Of a stretch of 64,000 bases of DNA, positions 1-10,504 are shown in pieces. The notes under the pieces are model-generated. The model had not been told where the DNA came from. It worked only from the letters and a program-made list of their open reading frames with translations, and searched no databases. Every line of letters begins with the position of its first letter. Position 1 is the first letter of the stretch. The translations under genes were made by a program, and so were the position numbers. Source of the stretch: Malaya genurostris (Eukaryota; Arthropoda; Insecta; Diptera; Culicidae); contig NC_080571.1 of NCBI RefSeq assembly GCF_030247185.1, forward strand, positions 147,128,389-147,192,388, given 5' to 3'.

Positions 1-159
1 TTTTGGCGAATTTGAATTTAGAAGTTTTTCTAGTTTTGTTAAACGTAACTTAGTAACCGTTCGAGCTAATTCCCCTGAGGAATCTCATGCTAAAACAACA
101 TAGTCGGGCAACTAAACGCGACTGGTGATCTCTCGGTATCCGCGAGAGTGGCGCAAAAA

Positions 160-1089
160 TCACCAAGTTTTATACTGCATTTTGGAATAGAGGTAACGGT
201 TACAAGTGGCACTTCGTTCATGGTTCGTCTCGTCATCCATTGTCGCATTAGTGGTATTGTTGTTGATTTCGTTGCCAGTTGCTGGAGATGCGTTTTGTTG
301 TACATTGTTTGCAGTTGGTGGTTGGTTGGATATAGGGTATACGTTGGATGGTTTCGTTGAAGGGGATGCTTCACTGTTGTTGGTGACTGTCATAGGTGTA
401 CTGGGGTTGCTTAGGGTTGGTGTGAAGGAAACACCGTTGTTCTTTGGTGTGGTTGTCTTCTTGTCCAGTTTATCACGTGGCTTACCGTAGTGAACAGCTT
501 TTTGGCAATATTGACATGTGGCCATCTGATTGTCATAGGTAACAAGTGATTTGCACGGAATTCTTGTATCTTGACCGAAAATCACATAAGAAGGTATAGG
601 TCTCTTCAAGTGTATGCGTAATAAACGTACGCCATTTAGAATACAGGAGAAAAAATTCTTCCACTTTTCTTTTCCGATAGAGAGAATCTCTCCGTATTGG
701 GACATAGTTTTGCGAATACAAGAATCGGTGACGCTTGAGGGAAGATCATGCACACGCACTTCTATAGCACTATCTTCCATATATACTGGAATGTTGTACT
801 TAATGTGCTCCACATAGTGCACATTGTTATTGTCTTTTGTGAATTGAATTGCATCCAACTCTTTATAAAACTGGATGTAAACAACATTATTCGTATTATT
901 GCATTGAAGTAAATGCACACGTTTAATGTCAAGATGCATTTGCTCCTTAAGCAAACCTTCAAGTTCTCGTATCGAAGGTCGAATTTTGCACTGCCTGAAG
1001 TCAACAACAATTGTGTTCTTTCGTGTAGGCGGTAGCTTTTGTTCGTTTGGTTCACTCATTTCGAGGTCGTTCTCTTGTTCACTACACAA
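160..1089 (-). CDS. ORF1 (gag-like RNA-binding protein) of a LOA/I-type LINE
   Basis: A 309-aa frame. It would coat element RNA for target-primed retrotransposition. Two beta-alpha-beta RRM-like regions are visible, at about residues 26-85 and 108-165 (IEVRVHDLPSS...QYGEILSI). They are followed by a zinc-knuckle start CQYCQKAVH (C192, C195, H200); the fourth ligand position is R205, one base change from Cys, so the knuckle is broken. The tail (residues 210-300) is Ser/Thr/Asn/Pro-rich. The last residues probably follow a frameshift, because another frame continues below 374. Partial relatives lie at 3990-4200, 5473-5700, 7242-7492, 18348-18612, 19290-19560 and 32780-33005. The downstream ORF2 would lie left of the window. 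Assignment to LOA rather than I rests on the RNase H linked to the related copy at 4.7 kb. Confidence 0.75.
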   Translation of the reverse strand: MCSEQENDLEMSEPNEQKLPPTRKNTIVVDFRQCKIRPSIRELEGLLKEQMHLDIKRVHLLQCNNTNNVVYIQFYKELDAIQFTKDNNNVHYVEHIKYNIPVYMEDSAIEVRVHDLPSSVTDSCIRKTMSQYGEILSIGKEKWKNFFSCILNGVRLLRIHLKRPIPSYVIFGQDTRIPCKSLVTYDNQMATCQYCQKAVHYGKPRDKLDKKTTTPKNNGVSFTPTLSNPSTPMTVTNNSEASPSTKPSNVYPISNQPPTANNVQQNASPATGNEINNNTTNATMDDETNHERSATCNRYLYSKMQYKTW

Positions 1090-1268
1090 TACTGTACTTT
1101 TTTTCTTCTGTCCCGAACGTAAGCGGTTTTGTTTTATCGACTGACTTGGATGAGATGTGAAAGCGAACTGCGCTTGGACTTGATGTTGTGATTTGTTCGA
1201 AGTCTGATTTTTTTGATCGGAAAGTAATTCAAACGCTGACTGTAAAAAAGTAGTTTCTTAAGTTTAAT

Positions 1269-1902
1269 ATGCCCCCTGTGATTATAAGCTATGACAAAAG
1301 TATGCCACCATCCAGAAAAATATACACTAATATTCCTCCAGCATTCAAAGCAGATACTGAACATCGAATCAATGATTTCTTAGAATTAGGAATCATTGAG
1401 CGTGTCACGGATGATATGAATAAAACCTATACTTCACTCTTAGTCGTACCAAAAGGGAAGAATGATGTGCGACTAGTAGTTGATCTTCGAGGTCCGAATA
1501 AAGCAATTATTTGTAGTCTCAAAAATTGATATGACTAGGACTTTCTGTCACATACAATTGGATTCTAAATGTAGACACCTGACGAATTTTAATGGAATGT
1601 TTCGTTTCAAAAGACTTCCATTCGGCCTCACTTATGCACCCGACGTATTCCAAGAAACCTTACAAACAATAGTGTTGGCTGATTGTAATGGAGTACGCAA
1701 CTACTTGGATGACATACTTGTGTTTGGAAAAACTAAAGAAGAGCATGATACAAATCTAAATACGGTTTTAAAGAGGTTGCAAGAGCACAATGTGTGCATC
1801 AACGAAAAAAGGCGGGTGGGTAATGTCAGAGACATAACTGGATGTCGTGAATACGAAAAAACTGACACGCTCCCATCACTTTTACGAATATCAGTTAGTT
1901 GA
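1269..1902 (+). pseudogene. Ty3/gypsy reverse transcriptase fragment
   Basis: Two overlapping frames encode the fingers and palm of an LTR-retrotransposon RT. The first (1269-1526) has VRLVVDLRGPNK. The second (to 1902) has KIDMTRTFCHIQLD, RLPFGLTYAPDVFQ and the catalytic YLDD box at 1702-1713, followed by DILVFGKTKEEH. The frame changes near 1527, and the usual stretch between the PNK block and the KID block is absent, so there is a small internal deletion. The sequence stops after about 210 residues with no thumb, RNase H or integrase. It is unrelated in orientation and sequence to the gypsy element at 35-49 kb. Confidence 0.85.
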
Positions 1903-2233
1903 TTGATTCTATGAATTGTGCAAGCTTTCTCCTTTTTCACTAATAGAGTTTGAAGCGATGCACCTAAATTAAAGTACAGATTAGTTACATTAAACAGCTA
2001 CTATTCTACAACTATATATTCTAAACTTGAAACAATTGCTTTTTAATTTGCTATAGTTTATTTTTATTGAAGCTATGAAGTTCGAAGATATAAGATTCTT
2101 CTCGAAATTTCAGTACGAGGCAATTGCAATGGCCTGGTCTGAAATGTATCGACGATCTTCGGTATGCAAGAATAATTTTAATACTAATAATGAAGTTAAT
2201 AATAATAATAATAATAATAAGAATACAGAAAAA

Positions 2234-2235
<2 letters not shown>
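1903..2235. other. AT-rich sequence, no gene seen
   Basis: This stretch lies between the gypsy RT scrap and the AT microsatellite. It holds a short AAT run at 2196-2220. I see no coding potential or recognised repeat. Confidence 0.5.

Positions 2236-2331
<96 letters not shown>
2236..2331. repeat. (AT)n microsatellite, about 95 bp
   Basis: Uninterrupted TA/AT dinucleotides run directly into the TA target of the mariner element, so mariner inserted at the edge of the array. Long frames reading Ile-Tyr repeats here are artefacts. Confidence 0.97.
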
Positions 2332-2332
<1 letters not shown>

Positions 2333-3625
2333 CAGTTCGGCTGAACAGTTCGTATCGTTTAATAGAAACACACATTTTTTTGCCAAAATTCGTATTTATT
2401 ATTCAACATAATTGCCATCAGAGGCGATACAGCGATTATAGCGATCTTCCAACTTTTCGATACCATTTTTGTAGTACGATTTGTCCTTTACCTCAAAATA
2501 GGCCTCAGTTTCAGCGATTACCTCTTCATTGCTTCTAAATTTTTTTACCAGCGAGCATTCTCTTGAGGTCTGAGAACAGGAAAAAGTCACTGGGGGCCAA
2601 ATCTGAAGAATACGGTGGATGAGGGAGCAATTCGAAGCCCAATTCATTCAATTTCAGCATTGTTTTCATCGACTTGTGACACGGTGCATTGTCTTGATGA
2701 AACAAAACTTTTTTCTTCTTCAAATGAGGCCGTTTTTTTTAAATTTCGTCCTTCAAACGCTCTAATAACGCTATATAATAGTCACTGTTGATGGTTTTTC
2801 CCTTTTCAAGGTAGTCGATGAAAATTATACCATGCGAATCCCAAAATACAGACGCCATAACCTTACCGGCCGATTGTTGAGTCTTTCCACGCTTTGGGTT
2901 CGGTTCATCGCGTGCAGTCCACTCAGCTGACTGTCGATTGGACTCCGGAGTGAAGTGATGGAGCCATGTTTCGTCCATTGTTATATATCGACGGAAAAAA
3001 TCGGTTATATTTCGATTTAACAGCTCCAAACACTGCTCAGAATCATCAATTCGTTGTTGTTTTTGATCGATTGAGAGCTCACGCGGCACCCATTTTGCAC
3101 AAAGCTTTCTCATATCCAAATATTCGTGAATAATATGTCCAACACGTTCCTTTGATATCTTTAGGGTGTCAGCTATCTCGATCAACTTCACTTTACGGTC
3201 ATTGAAAATCATTTTGTGGATTTTTTTCACGTTTTCATCGGTAACAGCCTCTTTTCGACGTCCACTGCGTTCATCGTATTCGGTGCTCATATGACCAGTA
3301 CGAAATTTTGCAAACCACTTACGAATTGTTGCTTCGCCCGGTGCAGAGCCTGGATAACACTCATCAAGCCACTTTTTGGTATCGGCGGCACTTTCTTTCA
3401 TCAAAAAGTAGTGTTTCATCAACACACGAAATTCCTTGTTTTTCATTTTTTTCACAATAACAAAAGTAGCTTCACTCAAAATGCAATATCTCACAAACTA
3501 ATAATCAGACAGCTGTCAAATTTATACACGTATCTTTTGAAGGTTGGTGCTAACTGAAAATGGTATGGATTTAATTCTAGTGGCGCCCTCTCATAGAAAC
3601 GATACGAACTTTTCAGCCGATCTGT
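2332..3625 (-). mobile_element. mariner transposon, irritans-type, copy 1
   Basis: A 1294-bp element with about 29-bp terminal inverted repeats. The left end reads ACAGTTCGGCTGAACAGTTC; the reverse of the right end reads ACAGATCGGCTGAAAAGTTC. TA flanks both sides (2330-2331 and 3626-3627), as expected for Tc1/mariner insertion. It carries one transposase gene on the minus strand with few lesions. The copy at 36782-40323 has the same termini and is about 94-95% similar by eye. Confidence 0.95.
2399..3446 (-). pseudogene. mariner transposase (irritans subfamily, Himar-like), nearly intact
   Basis: The start is the ATG at 3446 (MKNKEFRVLMKHYF), which matches the usual family start. A frame begins further upstream at 3494 but lies in the 5' UTR. 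The N-terminal double helix-turn-helix is followed by the linker motif WVPREL. The DD34D catalytic residues are all visible in MDETWLHHF, HQDNAPCHK and SSDLAPSDFFLF. The protein ends NRCIASDGNYVE. There are two lesions: an in-frame TAA near 2739, and a one-base insertion in an A tract near 2545 (seven A, against six in the copy at 40110). Full length would be about 348 aa, typical of mariner. The copy looks recent but is inactive as it stands. Confidence 0.95.
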
Positions 3626-3989
3626 TATATCTATATATATATATGTATAAATAAAATACAGATTAATCTGTATATATGGCAACCCTGTTTCGCATGGCAT
3701 ATTTTCACAAGACCCTATACTAGTATGAAGATGTTTTCAATATCATCACTTTCGCTTTCGCATTGCCGTTCGTAATTGAATGTGTTAGTGACGGTGCAAA
3801 TTATTTAAACTTGTTTTTTTGTAATAACATTTTTATTCTGGCCTTTTTGCGTAAAAGCTTTACGTGGCCGATTGGCTTACATTTTTGTTACTTAAAACTT
3901 TTTTTTGTTATTGGATCTCGTTGTCACCCTTTTTCTAGGGGAGTTGAGTTTCCATTTCCATCCAACGAGGAACGGGGGTCACTTCGTCC
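3626..3989. other. no gene recognised
   Basis: AT-rich sequence between the mariner and LOA remnants. It includes a short TATATA run just outside the mariner TA. Apparent frames are short and lack known motifs. Confidence 0.4.
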
Positions 3990-4200
3990 GCGCCTTATCT
4001 GGTCATCCATTGCTTCATCGTCGGTGTTGTGTGTGATTTCCGTTTTATTTTCGTTGTTTTTGTTGATCGTAGTCTTGGGATCGTTGCTAGTTGCTGTAGA
4101 TGCGCCTTGTTGTACATTGGTTGCAGTTGCTGGTTAGTTGGAGGGTAAGTTGTTAACTGCAGCTGGTGTACTTTGTTCTATAGGGGATCAGGAATCAGGA
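3990..4200 (-). pseudogene. fossil of LOA ORF1 C-terminal low-complexity region
   Basis: The plus strand reads TCATCCATTGCTTCATCG and then GTTGCTGTAGATGCG and TGTTGTACATTGG. This parallels the 3' part of the ORF1 at about 230-330 (TCATCCATTGTCGCATTAG, GTTGCTGGAGATGCG, TGTTGTACATTG). It is too decayed to hold a frame. Confidence 0.6.
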
Positions 4201-4698
4201 ATCAGAACAAATTGGCTCAAATGGCACGTTCCCCTTGGTATTTGGAGATTTGTGCCTTGCCATCAATTTGTTTTTAGCAACATTTTCCCGATATATAAGA
4301 GGGAAGGATTGAAAGGAAATGGTAAGAGTTGGGCTAGGAGGATGGGATAAATTGACGACACAAAAACACATAAAAGCTGATGTAAATTCTTCACCCCTAA
4401 GGGATGCTGAACAATCTGCTGAGGATCATATTTTGTGGAAGCAGAAGTAAATTCTGAACCTCTACGAGGTCCCGAACAGTCTGCTGTTAATAAAACCTCC
4501 AACCCCCGAGAGGATTTAGAGATCTTACAAAAGCGACACCATTCTGCACTCCCGGAAGAATGCAGAGCGATTCGCAGTATGTACGAGCAGAAGTAAATTC
4601 GGTACCCCCTAAAGGATGGCAAACAATCTGCTAAACCCTATTTAAGGTGAATTCTGAAGGGATTCATTCACTCCAGGAAGAACGATGAACCCTTCTGA

Positions 4699-5472
4699 CT
4701 ATAGCTCCTTACCACATTGGGTGAGAAACGAGAGAATATCCTTCAATTTTAGCTCCACATACACAGACTCAACCATGTATGGAGAACCAAAAACCCGGAT
4801 ACGTAGCTGCGTCAATGCGGGACAGTTACATATCAGATGATATGAAGTACCATAATCGCATTCACACAAATCACACGAATAATACTCAGCACGTTGAATA
4901 GTAGCCATGTGATAATTGAGTTTGCAATGTCCAGTCAGAGCTCTAACCATAATACTGCAATGATACTTGGAGAAATGCAGTAGACACTTTGACATTTTCA
5001 GATTTAAATCTGGTAGAAATGCTTTTGTCTGAGCGCAAGTTTGCAAGCTGCGCCAGTAGCTGGCATGTTTGGATGCAGACCAAGAACGAATCTTGTGCTT
5101 TATCCAACTAGTTGAAAGTGGTAAAGCTGGTTCAGGACCAACGAAATCATTCGTTTCGCCAGCTCTAGCCAATTCATCAGCCCATTCATTTCCAGTAATA
5201 CCAGAATGGCCGGGTACCCATAAGAAGTAAACAGCATTTGAAATGCTGAGGTCTTCAATTTGAGTTCGACATGCGATCACTAGATTCGACCGTGAGTCGG
5301 AACAAAAATAAATTCGTTTACCACAGATCCTCTGCTGAAGTGCCGATTGTACTCCACATAGAATTGCGTAGATTTCTGCTTGGAACACAGTACAGTATCT
5401 ACCAAGTGAAAGAGACTGCTCCAGTCTCATTTCACGACAGTAGACACCAGCACCAGCACGACCATTCAACAC
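4699..5472 (-). pseudogene. RNase H and C-terminal domain of LOA-type ORF2
   Basis: A 257-aa open segment. The RNase H catalytic residues seen are Glu in QAEIYAIL (E33), Asp in FCSDSRSN (D59) and Asp in NEWADELAR (D99), with WVPGHSGITGNEWADE. The first catalytic Asp would be just upstream and is lost at the deletion joint. The C-terminus has a Cys-rich CDLCECDYGTSYHLICNCP finger, which is common in LINEs with RNase H. The frame ends at a natural stop (TQCGKEL). RNase H would remove element RNA from the hybrid. This copy cannot be autonomous. Confidence 0.9.
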
Positions 5473-5700
5473 TCTTCAAGTGTATACGTAACAAACGTAC
5501 GCCATTTAGAATACCGGGAAAAAAGTTCTTCCACTTTTCTTTTTCGATAGATAGAATCTCTCCGTATTGGGACATAGTTTTGCTAATATAAGAATCGTTG
5601 AAACTTGAGGGAAGATCATGCACACGCACTTCTATAGCACTATCTTCCATATATACTGGAATGTTGTACTTAATGTGCTCCACATAGTGCACATTGATAT
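5473..5700 (-). pseudogene. LOA ORF1 middle part (RRM-like), 5' half displaced
   Basis: Encodes HYVEHIKYNIPVYME, then IEVRVHDLPSSFNDSY and QYGEILSI. This is close to residues 91-162 of the ORF1 at 160-1089. It is cut at 5700 by the insert at 5701-7241, and its N-terminal continuation is at 7242-7492. At the other side it runs into ORF2 RNase H. Confidence 0.88.
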
Positions 5701-7241
5701 GGTCGTCAAATGGTGAGATAACTAAGTCCTCACAAGTCCCTATCTCATGCCTCCCCGAGCGTCTATGATGACATTTGGTCAATAGAACGGCGTCGACTGG
5801 GTGCTATCGCCTTCTGCGTTAGTAGCAGAATGAGAGGGTGCGAAATGGCTTGAAGGTTGAAGCCCATCCTAAAGTGCAATGTTTATCATAGTATATTACA
5901 ACATATAATTCTGTTGTTTATTACATCATGTATTATTATTATTGTTTTTATTATTATTATTATTATTAGAAAAACGTAGCTTACACTGCGACATTAACTG
6001 TTATATTGTATCATAGCATATTATTTCATATATTATCGTCTTACACTATTTTATGTTATTATATAATATGTTGTATGGTATTATACTGCATTGCATTATA
6101 TCATATTATATTGTAATATATTATATTATATTTTATTATATATATTATATTATATAATATTATCTTGTATTCTATTATATTATGTTATATTGTATTGCAT
6201 TATGTTGTATTATATTATATCATAGGGTTTATTATGAGTAGTACTACGTACCTCTGCGCAAAGTATAAATTTGTTTTCCTTATAAGTTATCATTTTTTAA
6301 GTAATCTTTTAACTAAATATAAAGGTCGTCACAAGGTGAGCTTGGCCCTCACTGGTTCCTGTTTCGTGCCTACACGTGTGTCTGTAGTGACAATTGGTCG
6401 ATGAAATGCGTTGATGGCAGAATGAGAGGATGAGAAATGACTTATAAATTCAAGTAATATAATATCATAGCATATCGCAACATATCATTTCATTCATTCT
6501 ATTATTTATTATATATTTTATTGTACTATATTATATTGTATATTTATTGTTATTATTATTAATTTATCATCAATAATAATAACATATATTATTTTCATAG
6601 ATGTGGATATTATTATTGTTATTAGAAGAGAAATATTCTACTTCCTGCAGTATTACGAAAGTAGAAGAGCATAACTGACACTCTACATAAACTGTTATTT
6701 TATATATTGTTTTATAATATATTATATTATGTTATATTATATTATTTTGTAATGTATTATATCATTTTATGTTATATTAATTTCATTACACTATGTTTCA
6801 TTGTATTTATCAATATAAAACATTTATCACGGGGACGTAAAGGGGAGGGAGCATCAGGGCATCGGACGAATTGATGACTGGACGAGGGATTGTGGATAGC
6901 CAGCCCAAGTCACTTGAAGGAAACTAGTTTCCTTCTGAAGGTTTGAAATGAGTCTGACGCGCCCTTCTCAAACAAACCATCAGGTGGGTTCAAGCATGTA
7001 TAGCGATATGCTTCATCCATCCACTGGATATTATGGTTGGAAGAGCATCTTTTATTCCCGCGGAATACGAGTAAGTGACTCTACTTACATATCCGCCCAA
7101 CCCTTTTAGTTCGCTTTTCGGTAACAGCTTTAGTAAGAAGGTGAATGGATGAGTCATATCGGGGCTACTGTAAGTCTACCCGCATCCACTGGCAAGTCCT
7201 TGAACTGATGGTGGCTTCACTTCACATCACATCACATCACA
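5701..7241. mobile_element. 1541-bp AT-rich insert with 22-bp target-site duplication
   Basis: The same 22 bases (TCCACATAG then TGCACATTGATAT) occur at 5679-5700 and 7242-7263, splitting one ORF1 copy. A duplication this long points to target-primed retrotransposition. The right end is a short-period tail (TCACA/CATCA repeats, 7218-7241). The first about 150 bp is echoed in diverged form at 6325-6450 (GGTCGTCA..., TTGGTCRAT, CAGAATGAGAGG). Between the two lies TATTATAT-rich sequence (5880-6320 and 6450-6830). No ORF with known motifs is seen. It is probably a non-autonomous LINE or SINE-like unit of unassigned family. Confidence 0.75.
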
Positions 7242-7492
7242 TCCACATAGTGCACATTGATATTGTCTTTTGCGAATTGAATTGCATCCAACTCTTTAAA
7301 AAACTGGATGTAAACAACATTATTCGTCTTATTGCATTGAAGTAAATGCACACGTTTAATGTCAAGATGCATTTGCTCCTTAAGCAATCCTTCAAGTTCT
7401 CGTATCGAAGGTCGAATTTTGCACTTCCTAAAGACAACAACAATTGTATTCTTCCGTGTCGGCGGTAGCTTTTGTTCGTTTGGTTCACTCAT
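7242..7492 (-). pseudogene. LOA ORF1 N-terminal fragment
   Basis: Starts MSEPNEQKLPPTRKNT and continues through the first RRM-like region to NINVHYV. It is almost identical to residues 11-92 of the ORF1 at 160-1089. It is the missing N-terminus of the fragment at 5473-5700. Its leader continues to about 7600. Confidence 0.9.
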
Positions 7493-7698
7493 TTCGAGGT
7501 CGTTCTATTGTTCACTACACAATACTGTACTTGGATTCTTCCGTCCCGAACGTAAGCGGTTTTGTTATATCGACTGACTTGGATGCGATGTGAATGCGAA
7601 CTGAATTATTTAAACCTCTCGTGTGTGTCTTGTTTCGGCAACAGTTGTTCAGAAATTGCGCCAAAATTCAACTAGTTCTTTAGGATGATCTTTAGCAC

Positions 7699-7764
7699 TT
7701 AAAAGTGCTTTGAATGGGCCTTGCTGGACTTTTTGGCTGCCTTTCTACCGGTTTTCGGTGCCAT
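7699..7764 (-). pseudogene. truncated histone H2B-like N-terminus
   Basis: ATG at 7764 opens a 21-codon frame beginning MAPKTGRKAAKKSSKA and ending at TAA (7699-7701). Insect H2B starts with a very similar Met-Ala-Pro-Lys-Thr, then KAAKKS..KA. The globular histone fold does not follow, so this is a fragment. Upstream, in the right order on the same strand, are TATA- and CCAAT-like boxes. A unique sequence of about 150 bp separates the promoter from the ATG. A fortuitous Lys/Ala-rich peptide is possible. Confidence 0.5.
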
Positions 7765-7929
7765 CGTGCTGACGGTGTCTCGTACGTTCAGAGTAGCTGC
7801 TTTAACTTAAATGACGCTATGTCTCACATCACATTTCATTTTCTACCTGCTACTGGCTACTAATACTACTTGCTAAAATTCCTTTCCTGTTCGCAGAACG
7901 GGAAACAGTGAGGCGACAGGTCCTCGATG

Positions 7930-8050
7930 TTGCTCTCGTGTGTCTTGTTTCGGGAACAGATGCTCAGCAAATGATAGGAAAAATAAACCACTCAACTTTT
8001 ATATGGATGCTCTTGTATAGGTGCAGACATCTCGCGTTCTGATTGGCTGG
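7930..8050 (-). promoter_or_regulatory. histone-type promoter remnant (CCAAT + TATA)
   Basis: On the minus strand CCAAT lies at 8046-8042 and CATATAAAAG at about 8006-7997, followed near 7935-7975 by a conserved start-site-like stretch (AACAAGACACACGAGAG). That about 40-bp stretch occurs again at 7616-7660, between the H2B-like frame and the LOA 5' end. The arrangement fits a histone gene promoter. Confidence 0.4.
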
Positions 8051-8484
8051 TGCTGTCATAGGTTAAATCAAACAGGTTTTTCAATAGTGTACTATTGAAA
8101 AACTTCAATGTTGTTGCAATACACGTTCAAGTTGAAAATTTTCGATTCTATTGATAGTTAGATTATATAAATCCTTTTACGGATCACTGAGCTATGAGCT
8201 TTCAAAATACGAGAAAGGCAAACGCGCCTTATGAATTATCCTCTTTGACTCTCGTTTATACCAAACATTTCAGAAAAGTTTAATTGTGAACTATTTGAGA
8301 TTATGTCACACAACTGAAAATTTTATCATAGAATTGTGATCATATTTCCGATGGCATGTCGCAAGAATTATGTTGATTCATTCGATACAACAGGAGATAT
8401 TCACGATCAAAAACTTATTACACTCTCAGAGGGTAAATTTTGAAAAGGCGCCCCATAATAAAGTAAGTCGAATTCACGACAAAA
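8051..8484. other. no gene recognised
   Basis: A short inverted pair occurs near 8080-8105 (TTTTTCAATAGT / ACTATTGAAAAA). GAGAAAGGC at 8211-8219 resembles the end of the A/B repeats, but no complete element is seen. Confidence 0.4.
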
Positions 8485-8489
8485 AAAAA

Positions 8490-9974
8490 CCTATTTTAAT
8501 CCACCTAGTGGTGTAATGATGCCTTTCTCATATTACTCATTACATCATGAATATAACCGTGAAATTCGCAAAAACAACTGTTTATTGAATAGGAATAGGA
8601 TAATTTGTTCGGATCTAATCTCACAAACTCTATAAATCCTGTTTAACCTGTAGTTCCGGAACCGAAAGTAGTATCCAGAACAAATTAAGGAATTCCGTAT
8701 GAAACTGTAAGACTTTTCTTTTGAACCTATAAGTTTGTGAAAATCTATTCGGCCATCTCCAAGAAAAGTGAGTGAGATCCTTTTTGCAGTTTCTAATCAC
8801 AATTTCCAATTCTCCGAAACCGGATTCAGATGAACGGAATAGCCGAAGTTGGTTCGTTTGCTACCAACAAATATGACCTACAAATTGGAACAGTTTTGAA
8901 CGTAGTTAAATTTATACTTACTATCTCACGCTCTATTTCATTTAAACCAATTAAACTAAATCTAACGAAACGAACCTGCGTTTCTGTTACTACTGCGTGC
9001 TAAACAGCATGAATCAGCAGCATGAAACATGTAGTAGGATTGTTATTATTATTATTGACATCACTACACAACGTGTACGTAAGCAAGCCTTGTTCGTTTT
9101 GTGTTTTCTTCTTCTTTCTGTGTTGTACATATTGTCACTTTATATGGCGATTTGAAAATTTTGACACTCATCGCCCTGTAACTGCGGAACCGGAAGTCGG
9201 ATCTGGATGAAATTTCACAGTAGGTTTAAAGACAGTATGAACTTCAATTCAAATCAAGATTTGTGAAAATCGGTTCAAGCATCGCAGAGAAATCGAAGTG
9301 AATTTAGTTTTAGGAGTTTTTCTTCTCCACTTTCGGTGCTCTCGGAACAGGAAAAGAGGGGACCAGTAGTGCCGAATTAAGTTTTTATGCCCACAAACTA
9401 ACAAGCTCTGCAAACTAGAAGAATTTATCAGACAGTTTTATGGGATTTGTACCTGTTTTTGACCATCGTTCGTGGAAAAATACTAATAAAATTGGTAATT
9501 TTCCACTTATCACGCTAGTTCCGGAACCGGAAGTCGGATCCAGATAAAATGTTCCACAAACTTTTTGGATATTATAAGACCTTTCATTTGAATCTAAGTT
9601 TGCGAAAATCGGTTGAGTTGTTCCAGAGATAATTGAGTGTAAACTTTTTCTCAAATTTTCACATATCACCATATAACTCCGGAACCGGAAGTCACATTCG
9701 AATGAAGTTCAATAGCAAGCTATGGGACCATAATACCTTTTATTTGAATCTTAGTTTGTGAAAATCGGTTCAGCCATCTCTGAAAAAAGTGAGTGCATAT
9801 TTTTTTCACTTTTTTGGTACATATCATCCTATATCTTCGGAACCGGAAGTCGGATCGGAATGAAATTCAATAGCAGGCTATGGGACTATGAGACCTTTCA
9901 TTTGAATCTTTGTTTGTGAAAATCGGTTTGGCCATCTCTGAGAAAAGTGAGTGCATATTTTTGTTACATACACA

Positions 9975-10038
<64 letters not shown>

Positions 10039-10170
10039 CGGACACACACACACAGACATTTGCTCAGTTCGTCGAGCTGAGTCGAATGGTATATGACATT
10101 CGGCCCTCCGGGCCTTGGTTAAAAAGTCGATTTTCACAGTGATTGCATAGCCTTTCTATATGAGAAAGGC
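8490..10170 (+). mobile_element. repeat family A, copy A1 (near complete)
   Basis: A non-coding modular element. The 5' end has TTTTAATCCACCTAGTGGTG and then GCCTTTCTC. The middle has Thr/Asn-like AT-rich modules and a short TTA run (9045-9057). The 3' half has diverged units at about 9531, 9679 and 9837, each holding CCGGAACCGGAAGTC, CTTTCATTTGAATC and GTGAAAATCGGTT. A CA microsatellite is followed by a conserved 3' block (CTGAGTCGAATGGTATATGA). The terminal hairpin GCCTTTCT/AGAAAGGC ends at 10170. A-runs flank both sides (8482-8489 and 10171-10175), as for a poly-A target. No protein is encoded. The copies at 25.7, 49.2, 56.1 and 59.5 kb are homologous. Confidence 0.85.
9966..10052. repeat. 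(CA)n microsatellite inside A1
   Basis: About 85 bp of CA repeats with small interruptions, at a fixed position just before the 3' block of families A, B and C. All copies carry a version of different length. Confidence 0.95.
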
Positions 10171-10175
10171 AAAAA

Positions 10176-10499
10176 GGAAGATTGCGACAGTTTTGTATGT
10201 TATACTGGTTAAAACAAGGTTACGTTAGTGTTTCTTTATAACATAAACATTCATTAGTAAGTTATCGTTACTTGATTCTAACACATCTCTAATTACAGCT
10301 ATGCTTTTAGCTACTAGATGAAAACGGTGTATTTTCCGTTGCGAAATCATTATGAATACGTAAGCGTATACGTAAATCGTTACTGCGAACTGATATAGCA
10401 ATAACTTAGATATTATAAGATTATAACATTCAATGTCTGCATTGATTCGGATAGCTATCGGTAGGTTTTCCCAAGGAAATGATAACGAAAATGCAACCT
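10176..10499. other. no gene recognised
   Basis: Sequence between repeats A1 and B1 with no frame or known repeat that I can identify. It could be genuine intergenic host DNA. Confidence 0.4.
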
Positions 10500-10504
10500 A
10501 AAAA

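Larger units (their letters stand above)
4215..7600 (-). mobile_element. internally deleted LOA-type LINE copy, split by an insert
   Basis: Read on the minus strand, the parts are: 5' leader (about 7600-7493), ORF1 N-terminus (7492-7242), a 1541-bp insert (7241-5701), ORF1 middle (5700-5475), then directly the RNase H end of ORF2 (5472-4699), and a 3' UTR-like tail to about 4215. Endonuclease and RT are missing, so a deletion of several kb joined ORF1 to ORF2. The joint lies at about 5472-5475, just after the block matching CTCTTCAAG in the copy at 600. The 3' tail contains repeated 'GCAGAAGTAAATTC' phrases at 4440, 4588 and nearby. Confidence 0.8.

Noticed and set aside
3216..3557. 113-codon plus-strand frame over the mariner
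   Set aside because: Shadow of the transposase on the opposite strand. The minus strand holds all family motifs.
10150..10170. Family A 3' hairpin considered as a Helitron terminus
   Set aside because: Helitrons end in CTRR about 10 bases after the hairpin and insert at AT without duplication. Here the hairpin is terminal, followed by As, with A5 on both sides.
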